Counted from the first letter of the stretch, positions 48,708-58,275 are shown. The stretch is 64,000 nt of DNA from Photobacterium piscicola (GCF_900166965.1 NZ_FUZI01000002.1:434001-498000); one strand, 5' to 3'. Notes: generated by a model from the letters alone, not told the origin. Numbers and translations are program-made.

Positions 48708-49811
48708 TCAGATAATAATTAACTGGCCTTCAATGGCACCAGCTTGTTTTAATGCTTGTAAAATGGCCATCAAATCTGATGGTGCCGCGCCAACTTGATT
48801 GACCGCTCGCACTAATTCATCCAATGTCACTCCGGGTTCAAATTTAAACATGCGTGCATCTGATTCATTAACGGTGATCTGAGAATTAGGCACCACCACT
48901 GTATCGCCACCCGCAAAGGCATTAGGCTGACTCACTTGTGCATTCTCTTTAATTGATACCGTCATGCCACCATGGGTAATTGCCGCTGGACGTAATTTGA
49001 CATGTTGTCCGATAACAATGGTGCCAGTACGTGAATTAACAATGATTTTGGCTGAGCCTTCAGCAGGATCAAATTCCAAATTTTCCACGGTCGATAAAAA
49101 CGCAACGCGCTGACTGACATCACGTGGAGCACGCACACGAATCGAAGTCGCATCGACAGCAGACGCCATTTGTGGCCCTAAAAATTGATTAATAGAATCG
49201 GACATTCGTTGTGCAGTAGTAAAATCAGACTCATATAAATTAAAAGTTAAATAATCACCACGGCCAAAGGGATTTGAAACTTCTTGCTCAACCATCGCAC
49301 CATTCGTGATTCGACCAACGGTAGGCGTATTGCCGACAACTTTAGAACCGTCAGCCCCCTCGGCACTAAAACCGCCGACCACTAAACTGCCTTGTGCAAT
49401 CGCATACACTTTACCGTCCAGGCCTTTTAGAAACGTTTGTAATAATGTGCCTCCACGTAAACTTTTCGCTGAACCAATAGAAGACACGGTAATATCAATG
49501 GTCTGCCCTTGTTTAGTAAACGCAGGTAAGGTGGCATTCACCGCAACTGCCGCGACATTTTTGGTTTTAGGTTTAGTACCTACAGGTAATTGAATCCCAA
49601 AATTTTGCAGCATTGCATTAAAAGTTTGCTCTGTAAAAGGGGTAGTTTCACCAGTTCCCGGTAAACCCACGACTAAGCCATAACCGACCAATTGGTTACT
49701 CCGTACGCCAGCAACCGCTGCAACATCTTTAATACGTGCCGCCTGTACAGTTGTGGCGAAGAAAGTGAATGCCAGTAAACATATTGTCGAAATTCTCAAG
49801 CGATTCTCCAA
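48708..49811 (-). CDS. flgI: Flagellar P-ring protein FlgI
   Basis: FlgI builds the periplasmic P ring around the rod, with FlgA as chaperone. The 367-residue precursor has a signal peptide ending at VQA (residue 23), then [20 protein letters not shown] and [20 protein letters not shown], family hallmarks. It lies between flgH and flgJ (17 nt). Confidence 0.97.
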   Translation of the reverse strand: MENRLRISTICLLAFTFFATTVQAARIKDVAAVAGVRSNQLVGYGLVVGLPGTGETTPFTEQTFNAMLQNFGIQLPVGTKPKTKNVAAVAVNATLPAFTKQGQTIDITVSSIGSAKSLRGGTLLQTFLKGLDGKVYAIAQGSLVVGGFSAEGADGSKVVGNTPTVGRITNGAMVEQEVSNPFGRGDYLTFNLYESDFTTAQRMSDSINQFLGPQMASAVDATSIRVRAPRDVSQRVAFLSTVENLEFDPAEGSAKIIVNSRTGTIVIGQHVKLRPAAITHGGMTVSIKENAQVSQPNAFAGGDTVVVPNSQITVNESDARMFKFEPGVTLDELVRAVNQVGAAPSDLMAILQALKQAGAIEGQLIII

Positions 49812-49881
49812 GACAAGTTAAAACGATAAAGCAACCAACCTTATACAAAGGCGAGATGAATAATGAGATTAAAAAGTTCTA

Positions 49882-50673
49882 TTAAAAAGCAACATTAAAA
49901 AAGCGGGATAACCAATTTTGCTGCTGAACATCTTGGCGATCGCCAGTACCTGAATATTGAATGCGCGCATTAGAAATACGGGTTGAAGCAATAGTGTTAT
50001 CTTGATCGATATCATCCGGACGAATATTGCCGCTTACACGAATATATTCTTCACCTGTATTGAGCATTAACCATTTCTCACCGCGAATAACTAAGTTGCC
50101 ATTACTCAACACATCAATAACTTCAACAGAAATGGAACCTTTAATGCTGTTACTTTGATCAGCCGATGTTGATCCTTCAAAGGTATTATTATTTGCCATC
50201 GCATAAGACAGGGTATAATCATGCAGAGTGACAGGTTTACCCCCTAGCTCTATCGGATTCATGTGAAGATCGGTTTTCTTATCAAGATCTGAACTGGCAT
50301 TTTTCTTCGCGGTGGTTTTTTCTTCAAGCAAGATTGTCACAATATCGCCAATACCGCGCGGCTTGGTGTCATCATATAAATCTTGCGCTTGATCTTGATT
50401 AAATAACGATCCGGTTGCAGTTGCATAATGTTCAGGCTTAGCTTGCGGTCGAACCGGATTCCATGCCGGATCATTCATTTGAGCATCATCACGCGCGCGT
50501 AAACGGTCAATTAAACTCTTTGATTCAGGCTGTTTACCTTCAACAGCATCAACATTAGTCGTGGCTTTTTCAATATCACTGCCCACTGAATCTGGCGTTG
50601 ACATACACCCGCTTAAACTACAAACAAGAGCAATCAATAGCCAGCGTCCATGGTGATTTGAATGTACTTTCAC
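49882..50673 (-). CDS. flgH: Flagellar L-ring lipoprotein FlgH
   Basis: FlgH forms the outer-membrane L ring. A lipoprotein signal with lipobox LSGC (Cys23) is followed by a low-complexity acidic segment and the conserved domain with [20 protein letters not shown] and [16 protein letters not shown]. 263 residues is normal. A 70-nt gap separates it from flgI. Confidence 0.97.
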   Translation of the reverse strand: MKVHSNHHGRWLLIALVCSLSGCMSTPDSVGSDIEKATTNVDAVEGKQPESKSLIDRLRARDDAQMNDPAWNPVRPQAKPEHYATATGSLFNQDQAQDLYDDTKPRGIGDIVTILLEEKTTAKKNASSDLDKKTDLHMNPIELGGKPVTLHDYTLSYAMANNNTFEGSTSADQSNSIKGSISVEVIDVLSNGNLVIRGEKWLMLNTGEEYIRVSGNIRPDDIDQDNTIASTRISNARIQYSGTGDRQDVQQQNWLSRFFNVAF

Positions 50674-50695
50674 AGCGATTTCCTAGCTAATAAAC

Positions 50696-51484
50696 TTATA
50701 GTTGCTGATTAACGTAACTCAACATTTGATCAACGGTTGAAATCACTTTGGAGTTCATTTCATAGACCCGCTGCGCTTCAATCATATTCACTAGCTCTTC
50801 AGTCACATTGACATTAGATGTTTCAAGCATTGATTGACGAATAGAGCCAAAACCTTCTAAACCTGGTGTACCTTCTTGCGGATCACCGCTGGCTCCTGTG
50901 GGTAAGAATAAATTTTGTCCAATCGGCTCTAAACCTGCGGGGTTAATAAAATCGGTGGTGGTTAATTGCCCTAGCACTTCATTTTCTTGTTGATCACGAA
51001 TACGCGCCGACACTTCGCCATCAGTACCGACAGTAATACCCACCGCATTATCAGGCACTACAATTTCAGGTTGCACCGGATAACCGCTACCACTGGTGAC
51101 TAAAATACCTTGATCGTTAATCGTAAATTGACCATTACGGGTATAACCAATATTGCCATCAGGCAGTAAGACTTGGAAAAAACCATCACCTTCAATCATC
51201 ATATCCATGGCATTATTGGTGGTTTGAGTATTACCTTGAGTAAACACTTTTTGAGTCGCAACCACTTTTGAACCAGCACCCAGCATTAAGCCACTTGGCG
51301 ATGTGGTATCTTGGGTTGATTTACCGCCGGGCTGATTAATATTTTGATAAAACAGATCTTCAAAAACCGCGCGACTTTTCTTAAAACCTATAGTTGATGC
51401 GTTAGCTAAGTTATTAGAAATGGTTGAAATATTGGTTTGTTGGGCATCTAAACCCGTTTTACTGACCCACAATGCTGGATGCAT
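50696..51484 (-). CDS. flgG: Distal rod protein FlgG
   Basis: FlgG polymerises into the distal rod. The 262-residue protein shows TNISTISNNLANASTIGFKK (N-terminal rod motif), the FlgG-specific GAGSKVVATQKVFTQGN, and the C-terminal EELVNMIEAQRVYEMNSKVI. It lies between flgF and flgH. Confidence 0.97.
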   Translation of the reverse strand: MHPALWVSKTGLDAQQTNISTISNNLANASTIGFKKSRAVFEDLFYQNINQPGGKSTQDTTSPSGLMLGAGSKVVATQKVFTQGNTQTTNNAMDMMIEGDGFFQVLLPDGNIGYTRNGQFTINDQGILVTSGSGYPVQPEIVVPDNAVGITVGTDGEVSARIRDQQENEVLGQLTTTDFINPAGLEPIGQNLFLPTGASGDPQEGTPGLEGFGSIRQSMLETSNVNVTEELVNMIEAQRVYEMNSKVISTVDQMLSYVNQQL

Positions 51485-51503
51485 GATGATCGTCCTTTAG
51501 TAA

Positions 51504-52253
51504 TTAGCTGATACGCATCAGAGAAGAAGAAGATTTATCCATTTCTTCGGCTGTTTTCATTAACTTCACTTGCATTTCAAAGTGACGCTGTAAATCGATC
51601 ATACTGGTCATTTCGGCCACCGCATTAACATTACTGCCTTCAAGCATGCCTTTAGCTAAACTGACGCTAGCATCGGCATCTAATGGATCACGATTACCAA
51701 TCACCTTAAAGAGACCATCTGTATCTTTAAACAGACTTCGATTTTCAGGTTTGACTAACTTAATACGATCAACCGTTACCATCACATCTGATGGTGCTCC
51801 CTTAGGGATTACTGAGACCGTACCATCTTGACTAATCTCAATTTTATTAATCGGCAGAGGAATAAAGATCGGGCTATCATTGCGCCCTAAAACAAGCTGA
51901 CCATTACTATTTTGCAGCATGCCCATCTGATCAACGTTAAGATGTCCCGCGCGAGTATATCCTTCTTGACCACCCGCATCTTGAACAGCCAACCAACCAT
52001 CACCTTGTACCGCAACATCAAGATCACGCCCAGTATTGATCATCGAACCTTGAGCAAAATCATTGCCCGTGCGCTCTGCCATAGTAAACACACGACTCGG
52101 CACTCCATCACCAAAAGCCTGCATACTACGCGCTTGCTGTAAGTCAGCACGAAAACCTGTAGTGCTCACGTTAGCAAGGTTATTGGCATGTACTCGCATG
52201 CCTTGCATATCTTGTTTTGCCCCGCTCATAGCGAGAAACAGCGCCCGATCCAT
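51504..52253 (-). CDS. flgF: Proximal rod protein FlgF
   Basis: FlgF is a proximal rod subunit. The start is placed at ATG 52253 (MDRALFLAMSGAKQDM), preceded by AGAGGAGT about 10 nt upstream; the open frame continues upstream to 52364 but that part overlaps the promoter and lacks similarity. The 249-residue product has MRVHANNLANVSTTGFRADL and C-terminal VAEMTSMIDLQRHFEMQVKL. It is the first gene after an internal terminator and a sigma-54 promoter. Confidence 0.95.
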   Translation of the reverse strand: MDRALFLAMSGAKQDMQGMRVHANNLANVSTTGFRADLQQARSMQAFGDGVPSRVFTMAERTGNDFAQGSMINTGRDLDVAVQGDGWLAVQDAGGQEGYTRAGHLNVDQMGMLQNSNGQLVLGRNDSPIFIPLPINKIEISQDGTVSVIPKGAPSDVMVTVDRIKLVKPENRSLFKDTDGLFKVIGNRDPLDADASVSLAKGMLEGSNVNAVAEMTSMIDLQRHFEMQVKLMKTAEEMDKSSSSLMRIS

Positions 52254-52288
52254 TTTTTTGACACTCCTCTGTGCATTAGCCGATTTAA

Positions 52289-52304
52289 AGCAAAAACTAC
52301 GCCA
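52289..52304 (-). promoter_or_regulatory. Sigma-54 promoter of flgFGHIJ
   Basis: Minus-strand TGGCGTAGTTTTTGCT with GG and GC 12 bp apart, 36 bp upstream of the flgF ATG. It lies directly after the flgE terminator, giving flgFGHIJ an independent start. Confidence 0.8.
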
Positions 52305-52352
52305 AGATGTGGGTAAAGAATAACAACGGCTAAGAATTGAGAACTGAAGATA

Positions 52353-52379
52353 CAAAAACGCCACCGATAACGGTGGCGT
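52353..52379 (-). terminator. Intrinsic terminator between flgE and flgF
   Basis: Perfect 9-bp GC-rich stem ACGCCACCG / CGGTGGCGT (52358-52366 and 52371-52379) with a 4-nt loop. On the minus strand the stem runs into TTTTTGT. It lies 33 bp after the flgE stop and should end or attenuate flgBCDE transcription. Confidence 0.85.
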
Positions 52380-52411
52380 CGAGCGATTAATAATAATTAA
52401 CGCATTTGAAA

Positions 52412-53797
52412 TTAACGGATCTGAAGAATATTTTGTTGCAGCTGGTTATTAACATCCAAGGCACGAGAACTGGCTTGGAAGTTACGCTGGGCACTGATCA
52501 AATCCACCAGCTCTTGAGTCATATCAATGTTGGATTGCTCTAAAGTACCACTTTTGATGGCGCCAAATGAACCTTGAGATGCATCCCCCCACACCACTTC
52601 ACCCGACTCTTGGGTTGCATTCCATAGCGAGCCACCAAGTTGCGTAAGCCCTTGCTCATTGGCAACTCGAGCCATCGCCACGCGACCAACAACTAAATCT
52701 TTACCGTTTGAATAAGACGCCATAATGTTACCTTCAGGATCAATATCCACTTTAGATAAATACCCTGTTGATGCACCATCAACATCCTGAAACTTACGCA
52801 CTTCAAACGCCGACGCATACTGCGTTGGATCTTCATAATTCATGGTGATTGCTTGAGTGCCATCCGCACCACCCACATCAATAGCCGCCTCGGCAAAACT
52901 TTCCATCTGAATATTTAATGGTGTTCCAGGAATAGCAGCGTCAGGCGGTACTGCTGGTGTTGCTTTTAGTGGTTGTCCATTAGCATCAAACTTCATCATA
53001 TACCCCAGATGACCATTTGAACCTGCGACTGAATACCCCGTAGGTAAAGACTCTGCTTTAGCATCTAATGCTTTTTCTTTGCCGTTATTATCAGTCACGG
53101 TTTGGTAGACTTCCCATGTATTGGCATTGGTTGATTCTGGTGCTACGGCATTAGGATCATACTTAGCCACATAATAAGTGGTCATTTTATATGGCTTACC
53201 GAGTGAGTCATAAATAGTTGATGAGGTAGAACGACTGAATGAGTCACTATTTGTAAAATCAAATGGCTGCGTTTTAGGTGCAGTCTCTTTGTTAGGCAAG
53301 TTAAGCGAAACTTTGATATTTTTAGACGCCGTTGGCTGTCCAAATACATCATCAATTTTTAAAGATTTAGCCTCATAAGAAGCAACAGTATTTGAATCTT
53401 GATTAACAGGATAACCGAGTAAAAACTTTCCTTCCGCATTAACTAATTCATTTTCATTGTTTAACTGAAACGCACCATTACGGGTTAAATTACTGTTTGC
53501 AGCTTCATTTTTATTATCTGCCACCGCAAAAAAACCCGCACCAGATACCCGTAAATCTAATGGGTTATTGGTATAAATGCTTGAACCTTCATGGAACTGT
53601 TGTGCCACGGTTGAAGTTTGTACACCACCACCCGTCGTGGTTTTAGCGTTTGAGAAGATGGAATTAGAATACACATCCCCAAACTCTGCCCGTGACTCTT
53701 TAAAACCAAAAGTATTGGCGTTAGCAATGTTATTACTGGTGGTATTTAAATCCTTTTGCGCAGCACCCAAGCCACTTAATGCGATATTCATGCTCAT
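52412..53797 (-). CDS. flgE: Flagellar hook protein FlgE
   Basis: FlgE forms the universal-joint hook. The 461-residue protein shows LSGLGAAQKDLNTTSNNIAN near its start, the central FlgE domains with SSTIYDSLGKPYKMTTYYV, and the C-terminal TQELVDLISAQRNFQASSRA. It lies 6 nt from flgD and is followed by a terminator. Confidence 0.97.
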   Translation of the reverse strand: MSMNIALSGLGAAQKDLNTTSNNIANANTFGFKESRAEFGDVYSNSIFSNAKTTTGGGVQTSTVAQQFHEGSSIYTNNPLDLRVSGAGFFAVADNKNEAANSNLTRNGAFQLNNENELVNAEGKFLLGYPVNQDSNTVASYEAKSLKIDDVFGQPTASKNIKVSLNLPNKETAPKTQPFDFTNSDSFSRSTSSTIYDSLGKPYKMTTYYVAKYDPNAVAPESTNANTWEVYQTVTDNNGKEKALDAKAESLPTGYSVAGSNGHLGYMMKFDANGQPLKATPAVPPDAAIPGTPLNIQMESFAEAAIDVGGADGTQAITMNYEDPTQYASAFEVRKFQDVDGASTGYLSKVDIDPEGNIMASYSNGKDLVVGRVAMARVANEQGLTQLGGSLWNATQESGEVVWGDASQGSFGAIKSGTLEQSNIDMTQELVDLISAQRNFQASSRALDVNNQLQQNILQIR

Positions 53798-53803
53798 CGT
53801 AAA

Positions 53804-54550
53804 TTATCCTTGTTGTGTACTAAGTGGTGCCGCGGATTGTGCACTTTTACCAATTTGTAAAACTTCGGCTAAGTTGACAGGTTTGGTCACCCCCGCCAGA
53901 TTTAACATTACTTTGCCGTCACTATTACCTAATAAAACACTGTTAACATTAGCGTGAGTTAATACTTCAAATTGTTGGCTTTCGCCGCCAACAGTTCCCG
54001 ATACCGAAAAGTTATATTTGCCTTGTGGCATCACATTGCCAGCATCGTCTTTTCCATCCCATGCAAACGGATGTTCCCCTGCAGATTTTGCACCTAGAGT
54101 AATAGTTTTTACTAATACGCCTTGCTCATTTTCAACCCGCAGAATGGCGTTATCGACCCCTTGTTGCATGCGTACCATGCCCGCCATTTCACCGTCATGG
54201 TTTTTCAATGCCGATGCACTTGGAATAAGCACATCTTGTCCAACTAACGATGAGGCTTGCAACGCTTGGTTTGATGTCATAGCACTATTGAGTGAACCAA
54301 ATTGTTCATTCATTTTATTGATACCATCAACGGTAGCAAAAGATGCCATTTGAGCGATCATCTGATCATTACCCACAGGCTTAAACGGATCTTGTTGCGC
54401 TAACTGTTTAGTTAACAACGATAAAAAATCGTCTTGTTTTAATTGATTAGTGCCCGTTGTAGGTTGTTCTTGGGCAATCTTTTTATCTTGCATACCTTTT
54501 AACTGGTCAAGATAAGAAAGAGATTGCCCGGCACCGTTAATGGTTGTCAT
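53804..54550 (-). CDS. flgD: Hook capping/scaffold protein FlgD
   Basis: FlgD caps the growing hook and is discarded on completion. The 248-residue protein shows the conserved LKQDDFLSLLTKQLAQQDPF (about residues 37-56) followed by KPVGNDQMIAQMASFATVDG, and FlgD Ig-like/Tudor domains (GKDDAGNVMPQGKYNFSVSG). Confidence 0.96.
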   Translation of the reverse strand: MTTINGAGQSLSYLDQLKGMQDKKIAQEQPTTGTNQLKQDDFLSLLTKQLAQQDPFKPVGNDQMIAQMASFATVDGINKMNEQFGSLNSAMTSNQALQASSLVGQDVLIPSASALKNHDGEMAGMVRMQQGVDNAILRVENEQGVLVKTITLGAKSAGEHPFAWDGKDDAGNVMPQGKYNFSVSGTVGGESQQFEVLTHANVNSVLLGNSDGKVMLNLAGVTKPVNLAEVLQIGKSAQSAAPLSTQQG

Positions 54551-54567
54551 AACACAAACTCCTTAGC

Positions 54568-54981
54568 TTATTTGCCCATCTGCAAGGTTTTCATCAGCAT
54601 TTGCTTACTTGCATCCGCCACTTGAACATTATTTTGGTAAGAGCGTGATGCGGAAATCATATTCGCCATTTCTTCCATCACATTGACATTAGGTTTATAA
54701 ATATAACCAGCACTGTTCGCCAATGGATGCTCAGGATTATATTCCGCACTTAATGGCTCATTACTTTCAACAATCCCTTGCAGTTGTACTGGCACGCTAG
54801 CATCGCCTTGATTAGCACTATCAAGCGCTGCCGCAAAAATAGGGTAACGCGCTTTATAAGTTTCTTGCGCTGAGCTACTGACACTGTTGGCATTGGCTAA
54901 GTTACTAGAGGTGGTATTAAGTCGTACTGATTCAGCACTCATGGCAGAACCGGTCACATTAAAGATATTAAATAAACTCAT
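54568..54981 (-). CDS. flgC: Proximal rod protein FlgC
   Basis: Rod subunit of 137 residues with N-terminal LNTTSSNLANANSVSSSAQE, the IFAAALD segment and C-terminal NVNVMEEMANMISASRSYQN. It starts 3 nt after flgB, consistent with coupling. Confidence 0.97.
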   Translation of the reverse strand: MSLFNIFNVTGSAMSAESVRLNTTSSNLANANSVSSSAQETYKARYPIFAAALDSANQGDASVPVQLQGIVESNEPLSAEYNPEHPLANSAGYIYKPNVNVMEEMANMISASRSYQNNVQVADASKQMLMKTLQMGK

Positions 54982-54984
54982 CCA

Positions 54985-55380
54985 TTATTCCCCTTTCAAT
55001 GCCTTGGTTAAATTCTTAAATTTAGAGCCTAAAAAATCGAGCGATGCTTGATATTCAATACTATTCTGCATAAATAAATTTTGTTCTAATTGCGCATCAA
55101 CAGTATTGCCATCACCAGTATCAGGCTGAGTTGGCACTCGATAAAGTTGTTCGCCATTGGCGGCTGGAGAGGCAGTAATATGCCGCCCATTGGTACGATT
55201 AAGGCCAACGTTTGCCCCTGCGGTTGCCGATTGCAGGACGCGGCTAAAGTCGATATCTTTTGCCTTAAAGCCTGGAGTATTAACATTCGCAAGGTTGCTC
55301 GCTAATGTTTCTGCACGTGTTGCTCGTGCACCAACGGTATACTGATGAATACCTAATGCTTTATCAAAAGAAATCGACAT
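54985..55380 (-). CDS. flgB: Proximal rod protein FlgB
   Basis: Rod subunit of 131 residues with AETLASNLANVNTPGFKAKD (rod motif), DGNTVDAQLEQNLFMQNSIE and C-terminal EYQASLDFLGSKFKNL. First gene of the flgBCDE unit, with a sigma-54 promoter about 50 bp upstream. Confidence 0.97.
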   Translation of the reverse strand: MSISFDKALGIHQYTVGARATRAETLASNLANVNTPGFKAKDIDFSRVLQSATAGANVGLNRTNGRHITASPAANGEQLYRVPTQPDTGDGNTVDAQLEQNLFMQNSIEYQASLDFLGSKFKNLTKALKGE

Positions 55381-55400
55381 GCTTTGCCTCTACGGTGTTA

Positions 55401-55429
55401 TTTACTGTCACAGTGACAACAGCAGTAAA
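55401..55429. promoter_or_regulatory. Nested inverted repeats downstream of the flgB promoter
   Basis: Palindrome TGTCACAGTGACA (55406-55418) sits inside outer arms TTTACTG (55401-55407) and CAGTAAA (55423-55429). It covers the predicted start site and first transcribed bases. In V. cholerae FlrC enhancers have been reported downstream of starts, so an activator site is possible. Confidence 0.45.
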
Positions 55430-55444
55430 GCAAAGACAATGCCA
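55429..55444 (-). promoter_or_regulatory. Sigma-54 promoter of flgBCDE
   Basis: Minus-strand TGGCATTGTCTTTGCT is a near-consensus sigma-54 promoter (TGGCAC-type -24 box, TTGCT -12 box, 12 bp between GG and GC), about 50 bp upstream of flgB. Confidence 0.88.
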
Positions 55445-55470
55445 AGATGGAAAAGGGAGGAGGAAAAAAT

Positions 55471-55622
55471 AGGGAAAGCAGAGGAAAGGAGCGAGTTACG
55501 AGGAAGAGCAGGTGACGAGAATAAAAGCTTGATAGCTAACAATGTAGTACCAATCTTTTCAGTTCGAGTTTAAACCTCGAATCTAGAAACCTTGAATCCT
55601 CGCCCCTAAATCACCTGCTCTT
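55471..55622. repeat. GAGCAGG-type intergenic repeat with 12-bp inverted arms (cheR-flgB gap)
   Basis: Perfect arms AAGAGCAGGTGA (55504-55515) and TCACCTGCTCTT (55611-55622) border about 95 bp. The left side (55493-55511) matches the reverse complement of the repeat at 43861-43879. The segment also contains several CGAG/CTCG words. No gene fits; a 64-codon open frame here crosses the flgB promoter and is rejected. Confidence 0.65.
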
Positions 55623-55626
55623 GCTA

Positions 55627-56457
55627 TTATTTTAATTTATAAATAATACCGGGATTACAACGTACCATTTCAAACCGATCGCAGAGTCCGGTTAATGATT
55701 CAGAAGCACCCAGAAATAAGTAACCACCAGGGTTTAAACTGGCTGCTAATTGATTTAACACTTTTACTTTGGTTTCAGGTGAAAAGTAAATGAGTACATT
55801 ACGGCAAAATATTACGTCAAATTTACCCAATAGAACGTAGCTGTCTTTTAAATTTTGAGTCCGAAAATTAACCAGCTGTTTTACGCGTTGGTTAACTTGC
55901 ATGCCACCACTAATATGTGATTCAAAAAATAGTCTTCGACGTTCAACAGATAAACCACGACTTAACGCAAGGTTGTCATATACTCCTTCACGACACATAT
56001 CAAGCATGGTCTGTGAAATATCAGTCGCCGTGATCTGAATGCTGGGTAGTAGCCCCGGTCGTTTCAATTGCTGTTCTAAAATAGTCATCGCCATTGAATA
56101 CGGTTCTTGTCCTGACGAACTTGCCGCTGACCATATTTTTAATGGCCTTCTGTTGGCTGCAAGTTCAGGTAAGATCTTATCGGCTAAAACAGTAAAAGGA
56201 TAACTATCACGAAACCACAGTGTTTCATTCGTTGTCATTGCATCTATCACTGCAACCCGTAATTCTCGATTACGCCCTTTCAATGCGCCTTGCAATAAAT
56301 CAGACAAAGATGGCAACCCAAAACGTTTAATGAGAGGACTTAAACGACTTCGCACTAAATATTGCTTACTGTCCCCCAAAACAATGCCACACTGTGCTTC
56401 AAGAAAATGACAAAAGTCATAATAGTCTTGATCATTTACCGTTAATGTTGTCATCAA
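55627..56457 (-). CDS. cheR: Chemotaxis protein methyltransferase CheR
   Basis: CheR methylates receptor glutamates using S-adenosylmethionine. The 276-residue protein has an N-terminal helical domain (YYDFCHFLEAQCGIVLGDSK), the SAM-binding domain with IWSAASSSGQEPYSMAM, and the DVIFCRNVLIYFSPETKVKV and GGYLFLGASESL motifs. It follows cheV by 46 nt. Confidence 0.97.
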   Translation of the reverse strand: MMTTLTVNDQDYYDFCHFLEAQCGIVLGDSKQYLVRSRLSPLIKRFGLPSLSDLLQGALKGRNRELRVAVIDAMTTNETLWFRDSYPFTVLADKILPELAANRRPLKIWSAASSSGQEPYSMAMTILEQQLKRPGLLPSIQITATDISQTMLDMCREGVYDNLALSRGLSVERRRLFFESHISGGMQVNQRVKQLVNFRTQNLKDSYVLLGKFDVIFCRNVLIYFSPETKVKVLNQLAASLNPGGYLFLGASESLTGLCDRFEMVRCNPGIIYKLK

Positions 56458-56503
56458 TTACTCTTTCTTGTTTTTGTCGTTTATTGCATATTAAATAGAT
56501 TTA

Positions 56504-57448
56504 TTATTTAGAACTAACGCAAGCAGCAGTCGCTGTGGTCATGGCATTTTTTACTGCTCGACCTAGCTCATCAGGATTAAATTTAGGAATAAAGGCATTA
56601 GCACCCACACGTTCAACCATCGCCTGATTAAAGACCCCACTCAGTGAAGTATGTAAAATAACATGCAGATCTTTTAACGCGGAATCATTACGAATCGCAG
56701 CCGTTAAGGTATAACCATCCATTTCAGGCATTTCAATATCTGATATCACTAAAGCTAATTGTTGATAAATACTGTCTTTTGCAGCCATGGTTTGTAATGT
56801 TCTAAAGGCTTCTTTACCGTCTTTCACACAAATGCAATCACAACCGATAGATTCAATCGCACGCTGCACTTGCTTACGCGCTACCATGGAGTCATCGGCA
56901 ACGAGTACCGTTTTTACGGTTGGTGTTATTAAGCTAATTTCATTCAGTAATTCGCTCGATAACCGAGTATCAACAGGTGAAATTTGATCAAGGATCTTTT
57001 CTACATCAAGAATTTCTACCAGTTCATTATCAATTTCAGTGACGGCTGTAAGGTAATTATTTCGTCCTGCGCCTTTTGGGGGTGGTAAAATCGCCTCCCA
57101 ATTTATATTCACAATTCGCTCAACTGCTGACACTAAAAAGCCCTGCACCGAGCGGTTGAATTCAGAAATGATAATAAAACAATTGCTGATATCTTCGACA
57201 GGTCGTCCGCCTGTGGCAAGGCTCATATCTATCACTGATATTGTTTGTCCTCGAATATAAGCGATACCTTTAACAAACGGATGTAAATTCGGCATCGATG
57301 TTAACTTAGGACACTGTAAAACTTCTTTAACTTTAAAGACATTAATCCCATATCGCTGACGCCGATTAAGTCGAAAAGTAAGTAATTCTAATCGATTTTG
57401 TCCTACCAACTGCGTACGTTGATTAACGGAATCTAAAATGCCTGACAT
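56504..57448 (-). CDS. cheV: Chemotaxis coupling protein CheV (CheW-receiver fusion)
   Basis: CheV couples receptors to CheA and adapts by phosphorylation. An N-terminal CheW domain (about residues 5-160) is joined to a C-terminal receiver with phosphoacceptor Asp in LVISDIEMPEMDG and Lys in AFIPKFNPDEL. Start set at ATG 57448 (MSGILDSVNQRTQLVG), giving 314 aa of normal length; the longer frame to 57496 adds a hydrophobic stretch foreign to the family. It is divergent from flgA. Confidence 0.95.
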   Translation of the reverse strand: MSGILDSVNQRTQLVGQNRLELLTFRLNRRQRYGINVFKVKEVLQCPKLTSMPNLHPFVKGIAYIRGQTISVIDMSLATGGRPVEDISNCFIIISEFNRSVQGFLVSAVERIVNINWEAILPPPKGAGRNNYLTAVTEIDNELVEILDVEKILDQISPVDTRLSSELLNEISLITPTVKTVLVADDSMVARKQVQRAIESIGCDCICVKDGKEAFRTLQTMAAKDSIYQQLALVISDIEMPEMDGYTLTAAIRNDSALKDLHVILHTSLSGVFNQAMVERVGANAFIPKFNPDELGRAVKNAMTTATAACVSSK

Positions 57449-57537
57449 GTGAAAGGGCTTCCTGTCTGAAAATATTAACAACACCAATACAAGCAATTTT
57501 TCAAATAATTACTTATGATAAGCCGCTTAATAACCGC

Positions 57538-58275
57538 ATGATTACCACCGACAGAGAGCATAACGCCGTGATCACTCATCGATATTTAAACTTAATTTGC
57601 ATTATTATCGGCAGTCTATTGCTGAACTTTAGTATTAATGTTCATGCCACATCTATCTCACAACAAAGCCTTATTCAGCAAACAGCAGCAGAGCATATAA
57701 AACGTTCGTTAGCGCCATCTGATTTTGGTAGTGTTAATATTACCGCTGCAACATTAGATTCTCGATTACGGTTTCCTACCTGCTCAAGTCCCCTAGTAGC
57801 AACCACTCCGGGTAAACAAACGTTATCAGGTAATGTTACGGTACTGGTACAGTGTAATAGTGAAGATTGGCAGCTCTATGTGCCGGTTAATGTTCAACAG
57901 ACTCTGCCACAAGTGATCGCCACCACCCACCTCGGCCGTGGCGCTTTACTCAGTGCTGCTAACGTAAAAGTTGCCATGGTGGAAAGCCGCTTTCAACGTG
58001 GTGTCAGCTTTAATGATCCTCAACAAATTATTGGTTCAAAAGTAAAACGTACCGTGAAAGCAGGTGATGTCATTCAAGCAAATGATATCTGCTTAGTGTG
58101 CCGCAATGACAGTGTGTTAATTCGAGCCGGGCAAACAGGATTAGCCATAGTTACCACCGGCAAAGCATTATCAGATGGGGCTATTGGTGATGAGATTCGC
58201 GTGCAAAATAGCAAATCAAAGCGAATCATTGATGGGGTCATTACAGCGGTAGGAGAAGTCTCGGTAAAATATTAA
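57538..58275 (+). CDS. flgA: P-ring assembly chaperone FlgA
   Basis: FlgA is the periplasmic chaperone for FlgI. A hydrophobic signal sequence (about residues 18-38, cleavage near HATS) precedes the SAF-type domain: NVTVLVQCNSEDWQLYVPVN, VKRTVKAGDVIQANDI and the C-terminal GDEIRVQNSKSKRIIDGVI. The ATG at 57538 lacks a clear ribosome site; a GTG at 57568 is an alternative start just before the signal sequence. It is divergent from cheV with 89 bp between. Confidence 0.94.
   Translation: MITTDREHNAVITHRYLNLICIIIGSLLLNFSINVHATSISQQSLIQQTAAEHIKRSLAPSDFGSVNITAATLDSRLRFPTCSSPLVATTPGKQTLSGNVTVLVQCNSEDWQLYVPVNVQQTLPQVIATTHLGRGALLSAANVKVAMVESRFQRGVSFNDPQQIIGSKVKRTVKAGDVIQANDICLVCRNDSVLIRAGQTGLAIVTTGKALSDGAIGDEIRVQNSKSKRIIDGVITAVGEVSVKY

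Noticed and set aside
55379..55573. A 64-codon plus-strand frame in the cheR-flgB gap
   Set aside because: It runs across the flgB sigma-54 promoter and repeat sequence, has no ribosome site, and its product is charged low-complexity sequence.
57449..57537. A sigma-28 promoter for flgA (GCCGCTTA before the start)
   Set aside because: Both the -10 and the -35 match are poor and the box would lie almost on the start codon.
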